From Firmicutes bacterium UBA5227 (GTDB lineage Bacteria > Bacillota > Clostridia > Tissierellales > Sedimentibacteraceae), in contig DHUT01000010.1 of NCBI GenBank assembly GCA_002409285.1, positions 1 through 39,545 on the forward strand: a stretch of DNA of 39,545 bases, written 5' to 3'. Of this stretch, positions 1 to 8,484 are shown piece after piece (the stretch's first letter is position 1; the number at the start of each line of letters is the position of its first letter). A program made the position numbers and the translations under genes. The notes under the pieces were generated by a model. It saw nothing but the letters and a program-made list of their open reading frames with translations. It ran no database searches and was not told the DNA's origin.

Positions 1-74
1 AGTTCTTTATTATAATTATCCTTGCTTTTTGTTTAACGTAATTTAATTATGCTATTAATTCTGTTAAAAAAGGT

Positions 75-103
75 GTTTTATTTATGTATTTTCGTGGTAT
101 AAT
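75..103 (+). promoter_or_regulatory. Promoter for tilS-hpt
   Basis: The -10 is TATAAT at 98-103, preceded by TG at 95-96, which makes an extended -10 (TGnTATAAT). The -35 region (GTTTTA at 75-80, 17-bp spacer) is poor, as is common when an extended -10 is present. Transcription would start near 110, about 80 nt before the tilS start. The rest of 1-187 holds no gene that I can see. Confidence 0.6.
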
Positions 104-187
104 GAAAAATATTGATAAATAATGAGTATTTGGGAGTGAGATAATATTTACGCTCCTTGATTGCTCACAGCTGTTACAGGGTGTATT

Positions 188-1582
188 ATGTATAATTTAG
201 TAAGGAAAAATATTTATGAGAAAAACTTAATTGAGCCGGGAGATAATGTACTCATTGGTTTATCGGGAGGACCTGATTCTGTTTTTTTGTTTTATAATCT
301 TATAAAATTAAAGGATACCTTAAGTTTTAATTTATATGCTTCTCATATAAACCACATGTACAGGGGAAAGGATGCCCGGCATGATGAAGATTTTGTTAGG
401 GAACTCTGCGAAAGGTATGGCATAAGACTATTTGTAAAAAGAAAACATGCAGGAGAATACGCAAAAGAGCTTAAGGTTACAGAAGAGGAAGCTGGAAGAA
501 TTTTACGATACAGCTTTTTTAAAGAAAACCTTAATGAAATAGGTAATGGTAAAATAGCTGTTGCACACAACCTTAACGACCAGGCGGAAACAGTCCTTCA
601 AAGAATAATCCGTGGAACCGGTATTGATGGTCTGAGTGCAATGTCCTTTAAGAAAGGCAATATAATCAGACCCATGCTCAATGTCCATAAATCAGAAATC
701 ATGAATTATCTTAATGAAAATAAGTATGATTACTGTGTGGATGAAACTAATCTCCAAGATATTTACGGCAGAAATAAAATCAGACTTAATCTCATTCCAT
801 ATTTAGAGAAAAGTTTTAATCCGGATATTCAGGAGACTTTATTCAGAATGTCCGAGGTTATGGAGAGAGATAAAAAAATCATAGAAAAATATGTGGAGCT
901 TCAATTTTATGATGTGTTCAGGGAAAGAAGCGAGGACAGAGTAATTTTAGATGCGAACAAGCTTAAAAATCTTGATCCTGAAGAGCTGGGGAGAATTCTG
1001 AGGCGAGGAATTGAAGAGCTTAAAGGTACAACACTGAATATTGAAATGAAACATATAGATTATGCTGTTAACTTTATAATGACAGGAGCAACAGGTAAAA
1101 AAATTAATTTATCTGATGGCTTTACAATTGAAATAAGCTATGATAACTTAATAATTAATAAAATTAATAAAACTAATAAAATTGTTGAAAAAATTCCGGA
1201 CTTTCAATATAATATTGTTTTAAACAATCCGATGTATATTCCTGAGGCAGGAAAAACTATAACCCTTACGGTCACGGATGCTTCTGAATTTAAGGTTGAA
1301 GATAGGAACGGCATAAGCCTGAACTATGATTTAATAAAGGGTAATCTTGTTGTGAGAAACAGGAGACCGGGAGATTCGATGATTCCCTGTGGTATGACAG
1401 GTAGAAAAAAATTAAAGGATATTTTTATAGATTCAAAGATACCTGCAGAGGAAAGGGACAGAAAACTAATATTAGCAGATGATGAAAATATTTTATGGCT
1501 TGAAGACTTTAGAATTCACAACAGTTTCAAGATATCATCTTCGACAAATAAAATTTTAAACATAAACTGGAGGAAGAATTAA
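188..1582 (+). CDS. tilS: tRNA(Ile)-lysidine synthase TilS
   Basis: TilS uses ATP and lysine to change C34 of the CAU-anticodon tRNA-Ile into lysidine, so that the tRNA reads AUA and not AUG. The protein has 464 residues. The N-terminal PP-loop SGGPDS is at about 26-31, followed by the N-type ATPase core (NHMYRG, and NRIR-like RNKIRLNLIPYL). The C-terminal TilS domain (RRPGDSM ... KKLKDIFID) is present. I chose ATG at 188, with AGGGTG 4 nt upstream; a TTG at 161 in the same frame has no ribosome site at a usable distance. The stop codon overlaps the hpt start (TAATG), so the two genes are probably co-translated. The tilS-hpt-ftsH order is standard in Firmicutes. Confidence 0.95.
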   Translation: MYNLVRKNIYEKNLIEPGDNVLIGLSGGPDSVFLFYNLIKLKDTLSFNLYASHINHMYRGKDARHDEDFVRELCERYGIRLFVKRKHAGEYAKELKVTEEEAGRILRYSFFKENLNEIGNGKIAVAHNLNDQAETVLQRIIRGTGIDGLSAMSFKKGNIIRPMLNVHKSEIMNYLNENKYDYCVDETNLQDIYGRNKIRLNLIPYLEKSFNPDIQETLFRMSEVMERDKKIIEKYVELQFYDVFRERSEDRVILDANKLKNLDPEELGRILRRGIEELKGTTLNIEMKHIDYAVNFIMTGATGKKINLSDGFTIEISYDNLIINKINKTNKIVEKIPDFQYNIVLNNPMYIPEAGKTITLTVTDASEFKVEDRNGISLNYDLIKGNLVVRNRRPGDSMIPCGMTGRKKLKDIFIDSKIPAEERDRKLILADDENILWLEDFRIHNSFKISSSTNKILNINWRKN

Positions 1583-2118
1583 TGAATAAGGATATCAGAG
1601 AAATACTGATTACAGAGGATGCATTGAAGAGCAAGGTTTCTGAGTTAGGTGCAAAAATTACGGAAGACTACAAGGGCAAGGATGTACTTTTAGTATGCGT
1701 GTTAAAGGGAGCGGTTATATTTGTAAGTGATTTGATGAGAAAAATAGATATTCCTTTGGACATTGATTTTATGGCAATATCCAGTTATGGTTCCAATACA
1801 CAGTCCTCAGGAGTGGTAAGAATTTTAAAGGATTTAAATTCATCAATTGAGGGAAGACATGTGCTTATAGTTGAGGATATCATTGATTCAGGATTGACAT
1901 TGTCTTACCTGATAGACAACTTAAAATCCAGAAAACCTGCTTCTGTGGAAATATGTACGATTCTTGATAAACCAGAGAGAAGAACTACTGATCTTAAGAT
2001 TAAATATACAGGCTTCCAGGTTCCTGACGAGTTTGTGGTAGGCTATGGTTTGGATTATGCTGAAAAATATAGGAACCTGCCATATATAGCAGTTTTGAAA
2101 GAAGAAATTTATCAATAA
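1582..2118 (+). CDS. hpt: Hypoxanthine phosphoribosyltransferase
   Basis: This purine-salvage enzyme transfers phosphoribose from PRPP to hypoxanthine or guanine. At 178 residues it has the normal length. The PRPP-binding signature VEDIIDSG lies at about residues 97-104, followed by TLSYL. The N-terminal LLVCVLKGAVIFVSDL segment and the C-terminal PDEFVVGYGLDY (purine-binding region) are typical of the family. The start overlaps the tilS stop by one base, with GGAGGAAG upstream. A new promoter follows it, so ftsH can be expressed separately. Confidence 0.95.
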   Translation: MNKDIREILITEDALKSKVSELGAKITEDYKGKDVLLVCVLKGAVIFVSDLMRKIDIPLDIDFMAISSYGSNTQSSGVVRILKDLNSSIEGRHVLIVEDIIDSGLTLSYLIDNLKSRKPASVEICTILDKPERRTTDLKIKYTGFQVPDEFVVGYGLDYAEKYRNLPYIAVLKEEIYQ

Positions 2119-2122
2119 GTAA

Positions 2123-2151
2123 TTGTAAAGTTTTACATTTTATGCTACAAT
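2123..2151 (+). promoter_or_regulatory. Promoter for ftsH
   Basis: TTGTAA (2123-2128), a 17-bp spacer, then TACAAT (2146-2151) with TG one base ahead of the -10 (extended -10). Start of transcription is expected near 2158. The same architecture (TTGTAA-17-TGnTATAAT) occurs before pheST. Confidence 0.7.
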
Positions 2152-2194
2152 TTTATTATAACAGTAGTCTTATTAGACAAAGAGGAGGCATTAA

Positions 2195-4021
2195 TTGAAA
2201 GGATTTATGAAAAGCATCGCTATGTATATACTGATTTTTGTGGTAATCATAATGCTTGTTCAGAGCATGGTAGAACCGGTAGCGGATCCGCAAAAAATAA
2301 GCTATAGCGAGCTTATAGTTCAAATAAAAAACGACAATGTAAAATCACTGACCTTTACTGAAAACGAAGTGAAGGGTGTATATAAAGATGATACGGAGTT
2401 TACTTCGTATGTTCCTACCATGTTTATACTTTCTTCAACCTTTTATGACAAGTACCTTGCAGAAAAGGTTGAATCCGAAGAAATACGAATAACAGGTGAA
2501 CCTGTTCCGGCTACACCATTGTGGGTTCAGATTCTTCCTACCATCGGTATGCTTGTTCTCATGGGAGTTTTATGGTATGTGTTCATGAAGCAGTCTCAGG
2601 GCGGAGGAACAGGGAAGGCAATGACTTTTGGAAAAAGTCGTGCAAGAATGGTTAAGGACGATGATCCAAGTAAAAAAATTACATTTGCAGATGTAGCGGG
2701 TCTTGATGAGGAGAAAGAAGAATTAAGTGAAATTGTTGACTTTCTTAAAAGTCCCGGAAAATTTGTAAGGCTTGGAGCACGTATACCAAAAGGAGTTCTT
2801 TTGGTTGGACCTCCGGGAACAGGTAAGACCTATTTGTCAAAATCCGTTTCCGGTGAGGCAGGCGTACCGTTTTTCAGCATAAGCGGTTCCGATTTCGTTG
2901 AAATGTTTGTAGGTGTCGGTGCATCACGTGTCAGAGATTTATTTGATCAGGCAAAGAAAAATGCTCCGTGCATAATATTTATAGATGAAATTGATGCAGT
3001 AGGAAGAAGAAGAGGGGCAGGTCTCGGAGGTGGAAATGATGAGAGAGAGCAGACACTAAACCAGCTTTTGGTTGAGATGGATGGATTCTCAGGAAATGAA
3101 GGTATTATCATCATAGCAGCAACCAATAGACCTGATATTTTAGACCCTGCATTAATGAGACCGGGCAGATTTGACAGGCAGGTACATGTAGGACTTCCTG
3201 ATGTAAAAGCAAGGGAAGAAATATTAAAAATTCATGTAAGGAAAAAACCTCTGGCAGATGATGTGGATTTAGAAATAGTTGCAAAAAGGACTCCGGGATT
3301 TACTCCTGCTGACCTGGAAAATGCAATGAACGAGGCTGCACTTTTAACAGCAAGACAAAATAAAACACTGATTACAATGGACACTATTGAAGAAGCTATT
3401 ACCAAGGTAATTGCAGGTCCCGAAAAAAGAAGCAAGGTTATCAGCGATAACGAGAAAAAACTTACAGCATATCATGAAGCTGGTCATGCTGTCGTTGCAA
3501 GATTATCTTCAAATAAAGATCCTGTGCACATGATTACAATAATTCCAAGGGGCGGTGCAGGCGGATTCACAATGTATCTGCCGGAGGAAGACAGATCTTA
3601 CAGGTCTAAAACCGAAATGGAAGAAAGCATAGTAAGACTTTTAGGGGGAAGAGTAGCAGAAAAACTGGCTCTAAATGACATATCTACCGGAGCATCAAAT
3701 GACATTGAAAGAGCAACCAAAATTGCTCGTGCAATGGTAACAACCTATGGTATGAGTGACGAACTTGGACCAATGACCTATGGAACAGACGATGAGGAAG
3801 TGTTCATAGGAAGAGACTTCAATAAAATAAGGAATTACTCAGAAGAAGTTGCCGCTAAAATAGATAAGGAAATGCGTAGAATAATTGACAATGCATATCA
3901 TAAAACCGAGACCCTCTTAAGTCAGAACATGGAAAAATTGGATCGGGTGGCTCAGGCCTTGTTAGAAAGAGAAACAATTTCAGGCAAAGAATTTGAAATG
4001 CTGTTTGACGGAGCACAATAG
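2195..4021 (+). CDS. ftsH: ATP-dependent zinc metalloprotease FtsH
   Basis: FtsH is a membrane-anchored hexameric AAA+ protease that pulls out and degrades membrane and short-lived cytosolic proteins. The protein has 608 residues. TM1 lies at about 5-24, an extracytoplasmic domain at about 28-105, and TM2 at about 108-128. The AAA module has Walker A GPPGTGKT at 205-212, Walker B IIFIDEID and an RPGRFDR arginine-finger region. The peptidase zinc site HEAGH is at 427-431, with a GASND segment supplying the third ligand. The start is TTG, chosen because AGAGGAGG ends 6 nt before it; the next ATG (2207) is 18 nt away. A second, shorter FtsH lies at 12756-14318 on the other strand. Confidence 0.97.
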   Translation: MKGFMKSIAMYILIFVVIIMLVQSMVEPVADPQKISYSELIVQIKNDNVKSLTFTENEVKGVYKDDTEFTSYVPTMFILSSTFYDKYLAEKVESEEIRITGEPVPATPLWVQILPTIGMLVLMGVLWYVFMKQSQGGGTGKAMTFGKSRARMVKDDDPSKKITFADVAGLDEEKEELSEIVDFLKSPGKFVRLGARIPKGVLLVGPPGTGKTYLSKSVSGEAGVPFFSISGSDFVEMFVGVGASRVRDLFDQAKKNAPCIIFIDEIDAVGRRRGAGLGGGNDEREQTLNQLLVEMDGFSGNEGIIIIAATNRPDILDPALMRPGRFDRQVHVGLPDVKAREEILKIHVRKKPLADDVDLEIVAKRTPGFTPADLENAMNEAALLTARQNKTLITMDTIEEAITKVIAGPEKRSKVISDNEKKLTAYHEAGHAVVARLSSNKDPVHMITIIPRGGAGGFTMYLPEEDRSYRSKTEMEESIVRLLGGRVAEKLALNDISTGASNDIERATKIARAMVTTYGMSDELGPMTYGTDDEEVFIGRDFNKIRNYSEEVAAKIDKEMRRIIDNAYHKTETLLSQNMEKLDRVAQALLERETISGKEFEMLFDGAQ

Positions 4022-4053
4022 AGATTTATATCACCAATAAAATAAACACCAAT

Positions 4054-4135
4054 GGAGATTCTTCAGGCTGTACTTTCAGAATGACAGTTTCGGCAAATGT
4101 CGGAATTGCATTCCGAAGGATAGAGAAGGATCTCC
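4054..4135. repeat. Palindromic intergenic repeat, copy A
   Basis: An 82-bp element between ftsH and the next gene. Its ends are inverted repeats, GGAGATTCTTC (4054-4064) and GAAGGATCTCC (4125-4135), matching at 10 of 11 positions. Inside are TTCAGAATGACA (4075-4086) and a perfect 6-bp hairpin CGGAAT/ATTCCG (4101-4115). Related, more degenerate copies lie at about 9771, 25693 and 33403. It carries no coding capacity. Confidence 0.6.
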
Positions 4136-4152
4136 TTTTCTAAGGAGAGACT

Positions 4153-4647
4153 ATGGACGAAAGAGAAAAGAAGGTATATGAATTTCTTGATAAAATTCAT
4201 ATAGAATATGAAAAACATGAGCACCCTGCTGTGTTTACCTGTGATGAAGCAGATATGTACACATCCGGTTTAAAAGGAATTCATACAAAGAATTTATTTT
4301 TGAGGAATAAAAAAGGCAGTAAGCATTATCTTGTGGTGATGAAAGAAGATAAAACACTCAATGTTAAAGAATTTGGGGAAAAAATTTCTGAAAAAAATTT
4401 AAGCTTTGCATCACCGGAAAGAATGATGAAATATTTAAATGTTACTCCCGGCTCTGTAAGTTTATTCGGAGTTATTAACGATATTGAAAATAATGTCAAG
4501 GTCTATATAGATGAAGATATAATGAATGAAGAATTCATTAATTCCCATCCCAATGTTAATACCGCAACTTTAGTGTATAAGGTTGAGGATATGGTAAAAT
4601 TTTTAAATGAAAGCGGCAATGATTACGAAATAATTTTATTGTCATAA
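4153..4647 (+). CDS. Prolyl-tRNA editing protein (YbaK/ProX family)
   Basis: A stand-alone 164-residue protein of the YbaK/EbsC/ProX fold, related to the editing domain of prolyl-tRNA synthetase. Family members hydrolyse mischarged Ala- or Cys-tRNA(Pro) in the cytosol. Visible family features are the N-terminal YEKHEHPAVFTCDEA segment, KNLFLRNKKGSKHYLVVM, and TPGSVSLFGVIND. I cannot tell Ala- from Cys-specific editing by sequence. The ATG has AAGGAG 5 nt upstream. The gene stands alone between the repeat at 4054 and the methylmalonyl operon. An AT-rich hairpin (TTAAAAT/ATTTTAA, 4665-4685) just downstream could be a weak terminator. Confidence 0.85.
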   Translation: MDEREKKVYEFLDKIHIEYEKHEHPAVFTCDEADMYTSGLKGIHTKNLFLRNKKGSKHYLVVMKEDKTLNVKEFGEKISEKNLSFASPERMMKYLNVTPGSVSLFGVINDIENNVKVYIDEDIMNEEFINSHPNVNTATLVYKVEDMVKFLNESGNDYEIILLS

Positions 4648-4702
4648 TAAATCATGACAGAAACTTAAAATTTTTTTTATTTTAATGAAAATAATTTTAC
4701 TG

Positions 4703-4759
4703 TATAAATTCATCCGGCTGGCGGAACCTTAATAATTTCAGATATCTGTTGAATTTATA
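4703..4759. repeat. Inverted repeat upstream of the mutase promoter
   Basis: TATAAATTCA (4703-4712) and TGAATTTATA (4750-4759) are perfect 10-bp inverted arms around 37 nt that include a small TCCG/CGGA stem. It lies about 65 bp upstream of the promoter at 4823. A regulator site or an end-of-transcript structure for the preceding gene are both possible; nothing here matches a cobalamin riboswitch. Confidence 0.35.
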
Positions 4760-4822
4760 TGATTTCATTTTGCAACTTTTATTGCAAGTTTGAAAATTAT
4801 GCAGTCTTTTTGTGTAAACATC

Positions 4823-4851
4823 TTGCAAAGTAAGAGCTTTTGCATTATATT
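4823..4851 (+). promoter_or_regulatory. Promoter for the methylmalonyl-CoA operon
   Basis: TTGCAA (4823-4828), a 17-bp spacer, and TATATT (4846-4851). Transcription would begin near 4858, leaving a leader of only about 35 nt, too short for a riboswitch. Confidence 0.55.
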
Positions 4852-4892
4852 TATTGATTGAAAAGACTTGTTAACAAACCATGGAGGTAATT

Positions 4893-6572
4893 ATGTATAA
4901 TGAAGAAGAATTTTCCCGCTTGAAAAGATCCCGGGAAAATTGGGAAGAAACAGTGTTGAATAAGTCATTAAATAAAGCACCTGAAAGTAAAACAGAATTT
5001 AAAACAGGGTCAGGGACTACAGTTAACAGACTTTATACTCCGGAGGATACAACTGATGTTGATTATGAAACGGAAATAGGTTATCCGGGTCAATATCCGT
5101 TTACCAGAGGATATCAGCCTACAATGTACAGAGGCAAGACATGGACTATGAGAATGTATGCGGGTTTTGCAACAGCAGAAGAATCCAATGAAAGATATAA
5201 ATATCTTGTAAGTCAAGGTTCCACAGGACTTTCGGTTGCATTTGACCTGCCAACACAAATCGGATATGATTCTGATCATGCTCTGGCGCAGGGAGAAGTA
5301 GGTAAAGTGGGTGTTGCAATAGATTCATTAAAGGATATGGAAATTCTTTTTGACGGTATTCCGTTAGATAAAGTAAGTACATCAATGACAATCAATGCTC
5401 CTGCGTCAGTACTTCTGGCAATGTATATTGCTGTTGCGGAAAAGCAGGGTGTATCTGCAGATAAATTAAGAGGAACAATTCAAAATGACATATTAAAAGA
5501 ATATATAGCCAGAGGAACTTATATATTTCCTACAGACCCATCAATGAGACTTATAACAAACATATTCGAATATTGCTCAAAGGAAGTGCCTAAGTGGAAT
5601 ACAATAAGTATTTCAGGCTACCACATCAGAGAAGCGGGTTCAACAGCAGCTCAAGAGGTTGGATTCACATTAGCCGATGGCATTTCATACGTTGAAGCTG
5701 CAATTAATGCCGGCTTGGACGTGGATACCTTTGCACCGAGACTTTCATTTTTCTTCAACGCTCACAACGATTTGCTTGAAGAGGTTGCAAAATATAGAGC
5801 GGCAAGAAGGCTTTGGGCAAAAATAATGAAAAACCGTTTCAAAGCTAAAAATGAAAAGTCAATGATGCTTAAATTTCATACTCAGACAGCAGGCAGTACT
5901 TTGACAGCACAGCAACCTGACAATAACATCATAAGAGTTGCAATGCAGGCTTTAGCAGCAGTATTAGGAGGAACCCAGTCACTTCATACAAACTCCAGAG
6001 ATGAGGCTCTGGCGCTTCCTACTACAGATTCAGTTACAATAGCACTGAGGACTCAGCAGATATTAGCTAATGAAACAGGTGTAACAAATACTGTTGATCC
6101 ATTAGCAGGCTCATATTATATAGAAGCCAAAACAAAAGAAATTGAAGAAAAAGCAATGGAGTATATTAATAAGATTGATGAGCTGGGCGGAGCCGCAAGA
6201 GCAATCGACCTTGGATATATTCAAAAGGAAATTTCCGATTCTGCATACAAGTATCAAATGGAAATTGAATCAAAGGATAGAATAGTTGTAGGTGTTAACA
6301 AATACCAGGTTGAAGAAGAGGCGCCTAAGGGGCTTTTGCGAGTAGACCCAATAGTCGGTGAAATGCAAAAAAAGAAAATTGAAGATGTAAAAGCTGTGAG
6401 AAATTCCGAAGCAGTAAAAGAAAAACTTGAAGCACTGAGAACAGCCTGCAAGGGAACTGAAAATGTAATGCCGTTTATTTTGTCAGCAGTTAAGGAATAT
6501 GCAACATTAGGAGAAATATGCGGCGTTATGAGAGAAGTATTCGGAGAATATGAGCAGGCAGTGTTGCTTTAA
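4893..6572 (+). CDS. Methylmalonyl-CoA mutase, large (catalytic) subunit
   Basis: This is the substrate-binding TIM-barrel half of the split, B12-dependent mutase that interconverts succinyl-CoA and (R)-methylmalonyl-CoA. It has 559 residues, with the cobalamin-binding half encoded next door. Counting from ATG 4893, residue 89 is Tyr (MRMYAGF), 207 is Arg (ARGTYIFP) and 244 is His (SGYHIREAG). These match the well-known Tyr89, Arg207 and His244 of the Propionibacterium enzyme. Isobutyryl-CoA mutase changes Tyr89 and Arg207, and 2-hydroxyisobutyryl-CoA mutase changes the Tyr, so methylmalonyl-CoA is the likely substrate. An in-frame ATG at 4881 overlaps the GGAGG ribosome site and is rejected as the start. 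Confidence 0.94.
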   Translation: MYNEEEFSRLKRSRENWEETVLNKSLNKAPESKTEFKTGSGTTVNRLYTPEDTTDVDYETEIGYPGQYPFTRGYQPTMYRGKTWTMRMYAGFATAEESNERYKYLVSQGSTGLSVAFDLPTQIGYDSDHALAQGEVGKVGVAIDSLKDMEILFDGIPLDKVSTSMTINAPASVLLAMYIAVAEKQGVSADKLRGTIQNDILKEYIARGTYIFPTDPSMRLITNIFEYCSKEVPKWNTISISGYHIREAGSTAAQEVGFTLADGISYVEAAINAGLDVDTFAPRLSFFFNAHNDLLEEVAKYRAARRLWAKIMKNRFKAKNEKSMMLKFHTQTAGSTLTAQQPDNNIIRVAMQALAAVLGGTQSLHTNSRDEALALPTTDSVTIALRTQQILANETGVTNTVDPLAGSYYIEAKTKEIEEKAMEYINKIDELGGAARAIDLGYIQKEISDSAYKYQMEIESKDRIVVGVNKYQVEEEAPKGLLRVDPIVGEMQKKKIEDVKAVRNSEAVKEKLEALRTACKGTENVMPFILSAVKEYATLGEICGVMREVFGEYEQAVLL

Positions 6573-6586
6573 TTAGGAGGAGCAGA

Positions 6587-6985
6587 ATGAGACCAATCAG
6601 AGTTTTAGTTGCTAAACCGGGGCTTGACGGACATGACAGGGGAGCGAAGGTTATTGCAAGGGCACTTAGAGATGCCGGAATGGAAGTTATTTATACAGGA
6701 TTAAGGCAGACTCCCGAACAGATAGTTGCAGCTGCTGTTCAGGAAGACGTAGATGTAGTGGGACTCAGTATATTATCAGGAGCACACAATTATTTATTTC
6801 CGCGAGTTGCAGAGCTTATGAAGGAACAAGGTGCTGGTGATGTTTTAATAATTGGCGGAGGCGTAATCCCTGATGAGGACATTCCAGGACTGAAGGAAGC
6901 CGGAGTATCTGAAATATTTACTCCCGGAACTACAACTACAGAAATGATAGAGTTTATAAAGGGTAATTTAAAGAGAGACATATAA
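6587..6985 (+). CDS. Methylmalonyl-CoA mutase, B12-binding subunit
   Basis: A 132-residue Rossmann-like cobalamin-binding domain that completes the mutase. It carries the base-off/His-on motif DGHDRG (residues 14-19, His16 being the lower axial ligand), SILSGAH at about 65-70, and GGGVIPDED. In most bacteria this domain is fused to the C terminus of the large chain; the split form seen here is common in archaea and some Clostridia. It begins 14 nt after the large-subunit stop behind AGGAGGAG. Confidence 0.94.
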   Translation: MRPIRVLVAKPGLDGHDRGAKVIARALRDAGMEVIYTGLRQTPEQIVAAAVQEDVDVVGLSILSGAHNYLFPRVAELMKEQGAGDVLIIGGGVIPDEDIPGLKEAGVSEIFTPGTTTTEMIEFIKGNLKRDI

Positions 6986-7009
6986 TATTGATAGTTCAGA
7001 GGTGATTTG

Positions 7010-7945
7010 GTGGAATTGATTCAGCAAATGCTTTCTGGGGAAAAGAGGGCATGTGCCAGGCTTATAACTTCAGTTGAAAATAACCCTGAGGAAGCTGAAA
7101 AAATATTAAGAAAAATTTACAAGTTTACTGGCAATGCAAGTATCATAGGCATTACAGGGCCTCCGGGAGCAGGAAAAAGCACGCTTACCGATAAGATTGT
7201 TAAATCACTGGTGGGCGAGGGCAAGAAAGTGGGTATAATAGCTGTTGATCCCACAAGCCCCTATTCTGGGGGTTCAATCCTTGGAGACAGAATCAGAATG
7301 CAGGATTTGGCTCTAAATCCGAAGGTCTTCATCAGAAGCATGGGTACCAGAGGTCAGCTGGGAGGGCTTTCAAAATATACAAAAAATGCATTAAAGATAC
7401 TTGATGCGGCAGGTTATGATTATATAATAATAGAAACTGTCGGTGTGGGTCAATCAGAAGTTGATATAGTTAAAGCAGCAGATACCATAGTAATGGTCAT
7501 GGTTCCCGGGCTTGGAGACGACATACAGTCCATTAAGGCAGGCATTATGGAAATCGGAGATATATTTGCTATAAACAAAAGCGATTTATTTGGTGCTGAT
7601 AGAACTGCAACAGAAGTAAACATGATGCTTGATTTAGCCGCCAGCGTGGAAAGAAGACCTCCTGTTGTGAAAGTAACTGCCTCTAAGAATGAAGGAATTG
7701 ATGAATTAGTTACGGAAATAAAAAAACATATTGACTATCTTAAGGACAGCGGAAAGCTTGAAGAAAGACGAAGAAGCAATATGGAGCTGGAGATTACGGA
7801 GCTAATTGAGTATGAGCTGAAAAAAATAGTAATATCTAACATAACAAGCGAAAACAAGCTAAAATCAGAGGTCGATAAAGTAATTAATAAAGAAAAAAAT
7901 ATGTACGAAGTGAGAGATGAGTTTTTAAAAACAATTAAGGAGTGA
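7010..7945 (+). CDS. meaB: MeaB/ArgK-type GTPase, mutase chaperone
   Basis: A G3E-family P-loop GTPase that gates B12 loading and protects methylmalonyl-CoA mutase from inactivation. It has 311 residues. The P-loop GPPGAGKST is at about 50-58, the family block DPTSPYSGGSILGDR follows, and the base-specificity motif NKSD is at about 189-192. The C-terminal helical arm probably serves in dimerisation. I prefer GTG at 7010, with AGAGGTG 5 nt upstream, over TTG at 7007, which sits too close to the ribosome site. Its place between mutase and epimerase supports the mutase-chaperone role over an old ArgK (arginine transport) label. Confidence 0.93.
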   Translation: MELIQQMLSGEKRACARLITSVENNPEEAEKILRKIYKFTGNASIIGITGPPGAGKSTLTDKIVKSLVGEGKKVGIIAVDPTSPYSGGSILGDRIRMQDLALNPKVFIRSMGTRGQLGGLSKYTKNALKILDAAGYDYIIIETVGVGQSEVDIVKAADTIVMVMVPGLGDDIQSIKAGIMEIGDIFAINKSDLFGADRTATEVNMMLDLAASVERRPPVVKVTASKNEGIDELVTEIKKHIDYLKDSGKLEERRRSNMELEITELIEYELKKIVISNITSENKLKSEVDKVINKEKNMYEVRDEFLKTIKE

Positions 7946-7952
7946 GATCATT

Positions 7953-8354
7953 ATGGTAAAAAAAATAGATCATATAGGTATAGCTGTAAAAAACTTGGAA
8001 GAGTCTTTAAAATTTTACGAAAATGTTCTTGGATTAAAATCTGCAGGGACAGAAGTTGTTGAAGAGCAAAAAGTAAAGGTTGCATTTTTGCCCACAGGAG
8101 ATTCGGAGGTTGAACTTTTAGAGCCAACATCCCCAGACAGCACCATAGCTAAATTTATAGAGAAAAATGGAGAAGGCATCCAGCATATGGCATACAGAGT
8201 TGATGATATTGAGAAAGCCATAGCAAAGATGAAGGAACTGGGATTGAGGATGATAGATGAAAAACCACGCTACGGAGCAGGCGGAGCAAAAATAGCTTTC
8301 TGCCATCCAAAAAGCACCGGAGGAATCCTTATAGAACTTTGCCAAAGATGTTAA
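7953..8354 (+). CDS. mce: Methylmalonyl-CoA epimerase
   Basis: A vicinal-oxygen-chelate (glyoxalase-fold) enzyme that interconverts (R)- and (S)-methylmalonyl-CoA. It has 133 residues and two beta-alpha-beta-beta-beta modules. The probable metal ligands are His7 (DHIGIAV), the Glu of EVELLEP, the His of GIQHMAY and the Glu near the C terminus (LIELC). Its ribosome site AAGGAG lies inside the last codons of meaB, so translation is coupled. It ends the operon; no carboxyltransferase or decarboxylase subunit follows, so the next metabolic step must be encoded elsewhere. Confidence 0.94.
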   Translation: MVKKIDHIGIAVKNLEESLKFYENVLGLKSAGTEVVEEQKVKVAFLPTGDSEVELLEPTSPDSTIAKFIEKNGEGIQHMAYRVDDIEKAIAKMKELGLRMIDEKPRYGAGGAKIAFCHPKSTGGILIELCQRC

Positions 8355-8396
8355 ATTACGGAGAGAGGTATGTTCCTTCTCCCTGTGTTATATAAG

Positions 8397-8431
8397 CAGA
8401 GCATTTCATTACAAATGAAGTGCTCTGTCTG
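8397..8431 (+). terminator. Terminator after mce
   Basis: A 13-bp stem CAGAGCATTTCAT/ATGAAGTGCTCTG (one G-U pair) with a 5-nt loop. The T-tract is interrupted (TCTGTTTT). It lies between the convergent mce and the minus-strand gene at 8485 and may serve both. Confidence 0.6.
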
Positions 8432-8484
8432 TTTTCATGTAAAAAGTTCAAAATGGCCGGTAAGCCCCTGAGTTCTCCTTTATA

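Noticed and set aside
4054..4135. Miniature transposon (MITE) with functional ends
   Set aside because: Ends are inverted repeats, but there is no target-site duplication that I can see and no related transposase in the window; a palindromic repeat family is the safer call.
4648..4892. Cobalamin riboswitch before the mutase operon
   Set aside because: No B12-box-like GCCACTG or matching fold was seen, and the predicted leader is only about 35 nt.
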